From NCBI GenBank assembly GCA_002395405.1, contig DGWX01000051.1, forward strand, positions 1 to 15,903: a stretch of DNA of 15,903 bases, in the 5' to 3' direction. Position numbers and translations under genes: made by a program. Under the pieces are notes generated by a model. The model was not told the DNA's origin, ran no database searches, and saw only the letters and a program-made list of their open reading frames with translations. How positions within the stretch are numbered: position 1 is the stretch's first letter; every line of letters begins with the position of its first letter. Source of the stretch: Christensenella sp. UBA4247 (GTDB lineage Bacteria; Bacillota; Clostridia; Christensenellales; CAG-1252). Positions 12,703 through 15,903 of the stretch are shown piece by piece.

Positions 12703-12733
12703 TTTATAATGCAAGCGGAATGCGAAATTCGCA
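12703..12733 (-). promoter_or_regulatory. Possible recA promoter with palindromic operator
   Basis: TGCGAA-A-TTCGCA (12721-12733) is a perfect palindrome directly after the cinA stop codon, and TATAAA (12708-12703 on the minus strand) lies downstream of it, about 25 bases before the recA ATG and just before its AGGAG. No strong -35 box is seen at 16-18 bases; the palindrome occupies that position. It does not match the CGAAC-N4-GTTCG box of Bacillus LexA. Confidence 0.3.
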
Positions 12734-12735
12734 AT

Positions 12736-13443
12736 CTACTCTATAACCATATTTTCGAAATCGTTCGGTTTTACGAGCTTTTTCCATAAGAGAAAGAGCG
12801 CGGTATTGGCCGCTTCGTTTCTGATCTCTTCGCGATCTCCCGAAAAAAGACACTTCGTTACCCAAACGTTGATCTCGTCCGCAACGCCGATATAGGTCAG
12901 GCCGACGGGTTTCTCTTTCGATCCTCCGCCCGGACCTGCGATTCCGGTTGTCGAAACCGCAAAGTCGGAACCCGAAAGAATCAACCCTTTCGCCATTTGT
13001 CTTGCGACTTCTTCCGAAACGGCGCCGAATGCCCGTATGGCGGATTCGTCCACTTTCAAACGCTTGATTTTCGCTTCGTTGCTATACGTAACGAGACCTT
13101 CTATCAAGACTTCGCTCGCACCGGGAATCGAAACGATTCTCGAAGTAACGAGCCCGCCCGTTAAGCTTTCGGCAACGGACAAAGTTTTTCCGTAAAGGGA
13201 AAGTCTGTCTAAAACCGCTTTCGCCAAAGAGACGTCTTCTTCCGCATACACGGCACCGTAAAATACTTGATAAACGGCGTTTTGGATTTCGCTCTCCTTC
13301 CCTTTATCGCATTCGATCTCAATTTTTGCGTCGAGCGCTTCGCAACGAATGCGAACGTTTGCCCGATCTACGATTTGTTCGAGGTTTTTCAAGATTTCAT
13401 TTTCGGTATAACCGAAAACTTTGAATATCAGTATTTCAGCCAT
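12736..13443 (-). CDS. cinA: Short CinA: KH-like domain plus NMN deamidase (PncC) domain
   Basis: A 235-residue protein, against about 410 for full CinA. The C-terminal domain (about 83-225) is the CinA/PncC amidase that turns NMN into nicotinate mononucleotide: AESLTGG (91-97) with the likely catalytic Ser93, GLVTYSNEAK (116-125), and TGIAGPGGGSKEKPVG (166-181). Residues 1-82 resemble the KH-like linker domain that normally sits between the two enzymatic parts (KVFGYTENEI near the start, YGAVYAEED near its end). The N-terminal MoCF-like (COG1058) domain is absent. It is not hidden upstream: the ATG 13443 overlaps the end of pgsA by eight bases, with AAGGAG six bases before it, so the short form is the real gene. 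The position between pgsA and recA is the standard one for cinA. Confidence 0.93.
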   Translation of the reverse strand: MAEILIFKVFGYTENEILKNLEQIVDRANVRIRCEALDAKIEIECDKGKESEIQNAVYQVFYGAVYAEEDVSLAKAVLDRLSLYGKTLSVAESLTGGLVTSRIVSIPGASEVLIEGLVTYSNEAKIKRLKVDESAIRAFGAVSEEVARQMAKGLILSGSDFAVSTTGIAGPGGGSKEKPVGLTYIGVADEINVWVTKCLFSGDREEIRNEAANTALFLLWKKLVKPNDFENMVIE

Positions 13444-13999
13444 TGTTCTCTCCTTCCGAAAAGATACGGCGATTTTTAACGACGTAATGGATCCCCGAAG
13501 CGACCGTTAAGATCGCCGCCGCGGCAAAAATAACGTTTCCCGCGATTTTGATCGCAATATGGAAATGCCCGATCAAGATAACGGGGAGAGATACGTTCAA
13601 AAGAATGGTTTTCAGTTTGCCGAGTTTATCCGCGGCAAGGATCGCGCCTTTGTGCGCCGCCATCGTTCGAAGCGCGCCGATCAAGATCTCCCTCCCTACG
13701 ATCACGGTGGAAAGAATTACGCCGGCAGGATAAAACAGCATCATATCTCCGTTTGCCGCTTCCATGATCATAACAAAGCAAGCGAGAACTTTGTCCGCGA
13801 TCGGATCGAGCACTTTTCCGAGGGAAGTAACTTCCCCTCTTTTCCGCGCGAGAAGCCCGTCTATCATGTCCGTTATCGCCGCAAGAACGAAAACGATCGC
13901 CGCCGCGAGATAATGCAGCGGAAAAGAAAGATAGAATAAAACGACGATGATCGGCACCGAAAGTATTCTCAATAAAGTGATCTTCGTTGGCAAATTCAC
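13436..13999 (-). CDS. pgsA: CDP-diacylglycerol-glycerol-3-phosphate 3-phosphatidyltransferase
   Basis: Makes phosphatidylglycerol phosphate, the precursor of phosphatidylglycerol, in the membrane. It has 187 residues, the usual size, with about five hydrophobic helices. The CDP-alcohol phosphotransferase motif is complete: Asp44-x2-Asp47-Gly48-x2-Ala51-Arg52-x8-Gly61-x3-Asp65-x3-Asp69. The N-terminus NLPTKITLLRI is typical. The start is GTG at 13999, overlapping the rimO stop as GTGA, with GGAGG about seven bases upstream inside rimO; the longer frames are unsupported. Its product is the lipid donor needed by Lgt encoded elsewhere in the window. Confidence 0.96.
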   Translation of the reverse strand: MNLPTKITLLRILSVPIIVVLFYLSFPLHYLAAAIVFVLAAITDMIDGLLARKRGEVTSLGKVLDPIADKVLACFVMIMEAANGDMMLFYPAGVILSTVIVGREILIGALRTMAAHKGAILAADKLGKLKTILLNVSLPVILIGHFHIAIKIAGNVIFAAAAILTVASGIHYVVKNRRIFSEGENNG

Positions 14000-15315
14000 T
14001 TTTCTTCCTCCGCATTTTTTCCGTACAAATCGAGTTTTTTAACTTTCTCGATCGTTACTCTGTAAGTTTCCCCGATCTCAACCGGAGATGTTGAAGTAAA
14101 ATATACCTTTGCGTCGGCGTCCGGCATCGTTCGATCGGTATGCCCGAAAAAGAGCTCTTTATCGTAATCGATCCCATCGTAAATAACCGGGATCGTCCGA
14201 CCGATCGCAGCTTCCGCTTTTTCTCTTGCGATCGCGGATTGGATCGCGTGAACGGCGGAAAGCCTTTTCGCCTTGACTTTTTGCGAGATCTGACCTTTCA
14301 TTTTCGCCGCGGGCGTTCCCTCTTCTTTGGAATAAGAGAAGAAACCTACGTTATCGAGTTTTTCGCTTATAAGGAAACGACATAGTTCTTCGAATTCTTC
14401 TTCCGTCTCTCCCGGGAATCCCACCATAAATGTGGAACGAATGGCGATCCCGCTTTTTTTCGAGCGAATATACGAGATCTTCGCTTTAAGGGAAGAAAGC
14501 GTATCTTTTCGATTCATTCTCTTTAAAACCGAATCGCTTGCGTGTTGGATCGGCATATCTATGTATTTCGCCATTTTCGGCTCTTCGTCTATAAAGTCGA
14601 TCAGTTCTTCGGAACACATATCGGGATAGCAATATAAAAGCCGAATGCGATCGACGGGAAGTTTTACGAGCTCGCGAAGTAAAAGCAAGAGAGAACTTCC
14701 GCTGTCCGTTCCGTATCGCGTAACGTCCTGCGCAACGAGGATCAATTCGCGAACGCCTTGCCCGATCAGTTCGGAAGCTTGGCGAATAAGATTATCCACG
14801 CTTTCACTGCGATAAGCGCCGCGAATCGACGGGATCGCGCAAAACGTGCATTTATTGTTGCAGCCTTCCGCGATTTTCAGATACGCGTAATGATACGGCG
14901 TCGTAACGACCCTTCGTTCGGAATGCTTCGGAAGCGTTCCGTCGGCGGTTAGGATCACTCGTTCTCCCTTTTCGAGTCGTTCGATCACTTCGCCTATTCG
15001 CTCGTAACAAGTATTCGGCAAAAAAGCGTCCGCTTCGAGAAGCCCGTCTTCAGCCGAAAGTTCTTTCAAATAGCGCATCGGAAGGCAGCCTGCAAGAACA
15101 AGATAACGAACGTTCGAATGCGATTTTGCTTCCAAAACTGCGTCCAAGCTTTCTTTAACCGCGCTTTGCAGGAACGCGCAAGAATTAACGATCACGAGTT
15201 CTGCGTCGTTTATATCGTTTACGATCTCGTGACCCGCCGCAAGGGCGAACCCGAGAAGATTTTCCGTATCGACTCGATTTTTATCGCAACCGAGCGAGAT
15301 CGCTCCGATCCTCAT
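13996..15315 (-). CDS. rimO: Ribosomal protein uS12 methylthiotransferase
   Basis: Radical-SAM enzyme that adds a methylthio group to the conserved aspartate of ribosomal protein S12. It has 439 residues. Visible: N-terminal UPF0004 domain with SLGCDKNRVDTENLLG (7-22) and cluster cysteines Cys10, Cys46 and Cys77; radical-SAM motif Cys152-x3-Cys156-x2-Cys159 in EGCNNKCTFCAIPSIRG; YIDMPIQHASD and MVGFPGETEEEF (297-308); and a C-terminal TRAM domain at about 368-433. SLGCxKNxVD and the absence of tRNA-type features favour RimO over MiaB. Start ATG 15315 overlaps the ftsK stop as ATGA; GGAGGG lies eight bases upstream. It is tightly coupled within ftsK-rimO-pgsA-cinA. Confidence 0.96.
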   Translation of the reverse strand: MRIGAISLGCDKNRVDTENLLGFALAAGHEIVNDINDAELVIVNSCAFLQSAVKESLDAVLEAKSHSNVRYLVLAGCLPMRYLKELSAEDGLLEADAFLPNTCYERIGEVIERLEKGERVILTADGTLPKHSERRVVTTPYHYAYLKIAEGCNNKCTFCAIPSIRGAYRSESVDNLIRQASELIGQGVRELILVAQDVTRYGTDSGSSLLLLLRELVKLPVDRIRLLYCYPDMCSEELIDFIDEEPKMAKYIDMPIQHASDSVLKRMNRKDTLSSLKAKISYIRSKKSGIAIRSTFMVGFPGETEEEFEELCRFLISEKLDNVGFFSYSKEEGTPAAKMKGQISQKVKAKRLSAVHAIQSAIAREKAEAAIGRTIPVIYDGIDYDKELFFGHTDRTMPDADAKVYFTSTSPVEIGETYRVTIEKVKKLDLYGKNAEEEK

Positions 15316-15903
15316 CCTTCTTGCCCTCCGTCCAATCCGTCTTCGCCGTAAAGGTCATAATATTCGGAAGCCGTAATCAATACGGCGCGCGGCTTATTGT
15401 TAGCGTCCGTAGGCCCGATAAAACCTCTTTCTTCCATCGTATCTATGATTCGCGCCGCCCTTCCGTATCCGATGCGGAATTTCCTTTGCAATTTGGAAAT
15501 AGAAGCTTGCCCCGCTTCGATAACCGAGAGAAGCGCGTCCGCAAACAGCTCGTCTTCCGCGTCCATTCCGTCGGGAACGGATGGTGCCGCCGCAGGATCT
15601 GCGTCCGCCTGCTTGTCCGCTTGAATAAACTTCTCCGCACCGGCATCATAACTGCAATCGTTATGCTCTTTGATGAAATTGACCACGTTCAAAACTTCGT
15701 CGCCCACATAAGGACCTTGCAAACGAACGGGTTCTCCTCCGTCGGGCGGGCAATAGAGCATATCGCCGTTTCCGAAGAGAGATTCCGCTCCGCCGCGATC
15801 CAAAATCGTCCTCGAATCGTTTACGGAAGTAACCTTAAACGCGATACGGGTCGGAATATTGTTTTTGATCGTTCCGGTAATAACGTCAACGGAAGGACGC
15901 TGC
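15312..15903 (-). CDS. ftsK: FtsK/SpoIIIE family DNA translocase, C-terminal part (runs off window)
   Basis: Hexameric DNA pump for chromosome segregation at the septum. Only the last 196 residues are in the window. Visible: the end of the motor domain (RPSVDVITGTIKNNIPTRIA then SRTILDRGGAESLFGNGDML), an acidic, alanine-rich linker (about 75 residues in to 110, with KQADADPAAAPS), and the winged-helix gamma domain that reads KOPS/SRS-type DNA sites (ASISKLQRKFRIGYGRAARI followed by MEERGFIGP). The stop TGA overlaps the rimO ATG. Whether it is the sporulation SpoIIIE or the vegetative FtsK cannot be decided, since the N-terminal membrane part lies outside. A TTG at 15803 is an internal codon, not a start. 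Confidence 0.96.
   Translation of the reverse strand, partial: QRPSVDVITGTIKNNIPTRIAFKVTSVNDSRTILDRGGAESLFGNGDMLYCPPDGGEPVRLQGPYVGDEVLNVVNFIKEHNDCSYDAGAEKFIQADKQADADPAAAPSVPDGMDAEDELFADALLSVIEAGQASISKLQRKFRIGYGRAARIIDTMEERGFIGPTDANNKPRAVLITASEYYDLYGEDGLDGGQEG

Noticed and set aside
12721..12733. Canonical LexA box before recA
   Set aside because: The palindrome does not fit CGAAC-N4-GTTCG; it is listed only as a candidate operator of unknown type.
15312..15803. A separate 163-codon gene starting at a TTG at 15803
   Set aside because: The frame continues to the window edge with clear FtsK motor sequence, so the TTG is an internal leucine codon.

Overview
The window looks like chromosomal housekeeping DNA from a Clostridia-type member of the Bacillota, probably an uncultured gut or anaerobe lineage. 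The main reason is the minus-strand run ftsK - rimO - pgsA - cinA - recA - rny at the right end, a gene order conserved across that phylum. Supporting signs are AGGAGG-type ribosome binding sites, an Obg-YhbY pair, a DivIVA-like protein and a cysteine desulfurase next to a DUF3343 protein. No phage, transposon, CRISPR array or rRNA gene is visible. The species cannot be named from the sequence alone.

Layout from left to right. (1) 1-439: 5' part of nadD on the minus strand, cut by the window edge. (2) 440-519: a divergent promoter region with two inverted repeats. (3) 520-1290: a plus-strand membrane protein of unknown function, wedged between nadD and yhbY. (4) 3548-1291: a tight minus-strand operon nth - obgE - yhbY, with a promoter that appears to start transcription at the nth ATG. 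(5) 3685-3906 minus and 3993-5132 plus: a DUF3343 sulfur/selenium-carrier-like protein, divergent from a cysteine desulfurase family protein. (6) 5205-5801 plus: a DivIVA-like coiled-coil protein whose stop overlaps that of pncB. (7) 8046-5798 minus: lgt and pncB, translationally coupled. (8) 9401-8166 minus: one open frame that joins a complete ProC (pyrroline-5-carboxylate reductase) to a complete RNase HI. (9) 9454-9528 plus: tRNA-Trp with a near-consensus promoter and terminator, followed by a 167-bp tandem repeat array (9508 to about 9920) that copies the tRNA 3' end and its terminator. (10) 15903-9999 minus: ftsK (3' part), rimO, pgsA, cinA (short form), recA and rny, mostly overlapping or closely spaced.

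The genes cover several functions. NAD metabolism is represented three times: PncB makes nicotinate mononucleotide, the CinA/PncC domain is expected to convert NMN to the same product, and NadD adenylates it. Ribosome and translation factors are ObgE, YhbY, RimO, tRNA-Trp and RNase Y (mRNA decay). DNA repair and chromosome handling are RecA, Nth, RNase HI and FtsK. Envelope functions are PgsA (phosphatidylglycerol), Lgt (lipoproteins) and the DivIVA-like protein.

The most unusual items are the ProC-RNase HI fusion, the tRNA-Trp-derived tandem and inverted repeats, two promoters (nadD and nth) placed so that the start codon would be the first transcribed base, the plus-strand membrane gene that separates nadD from yhbY, and non-canonical residues at signature positions of NadD, Lgt and RNase Y.
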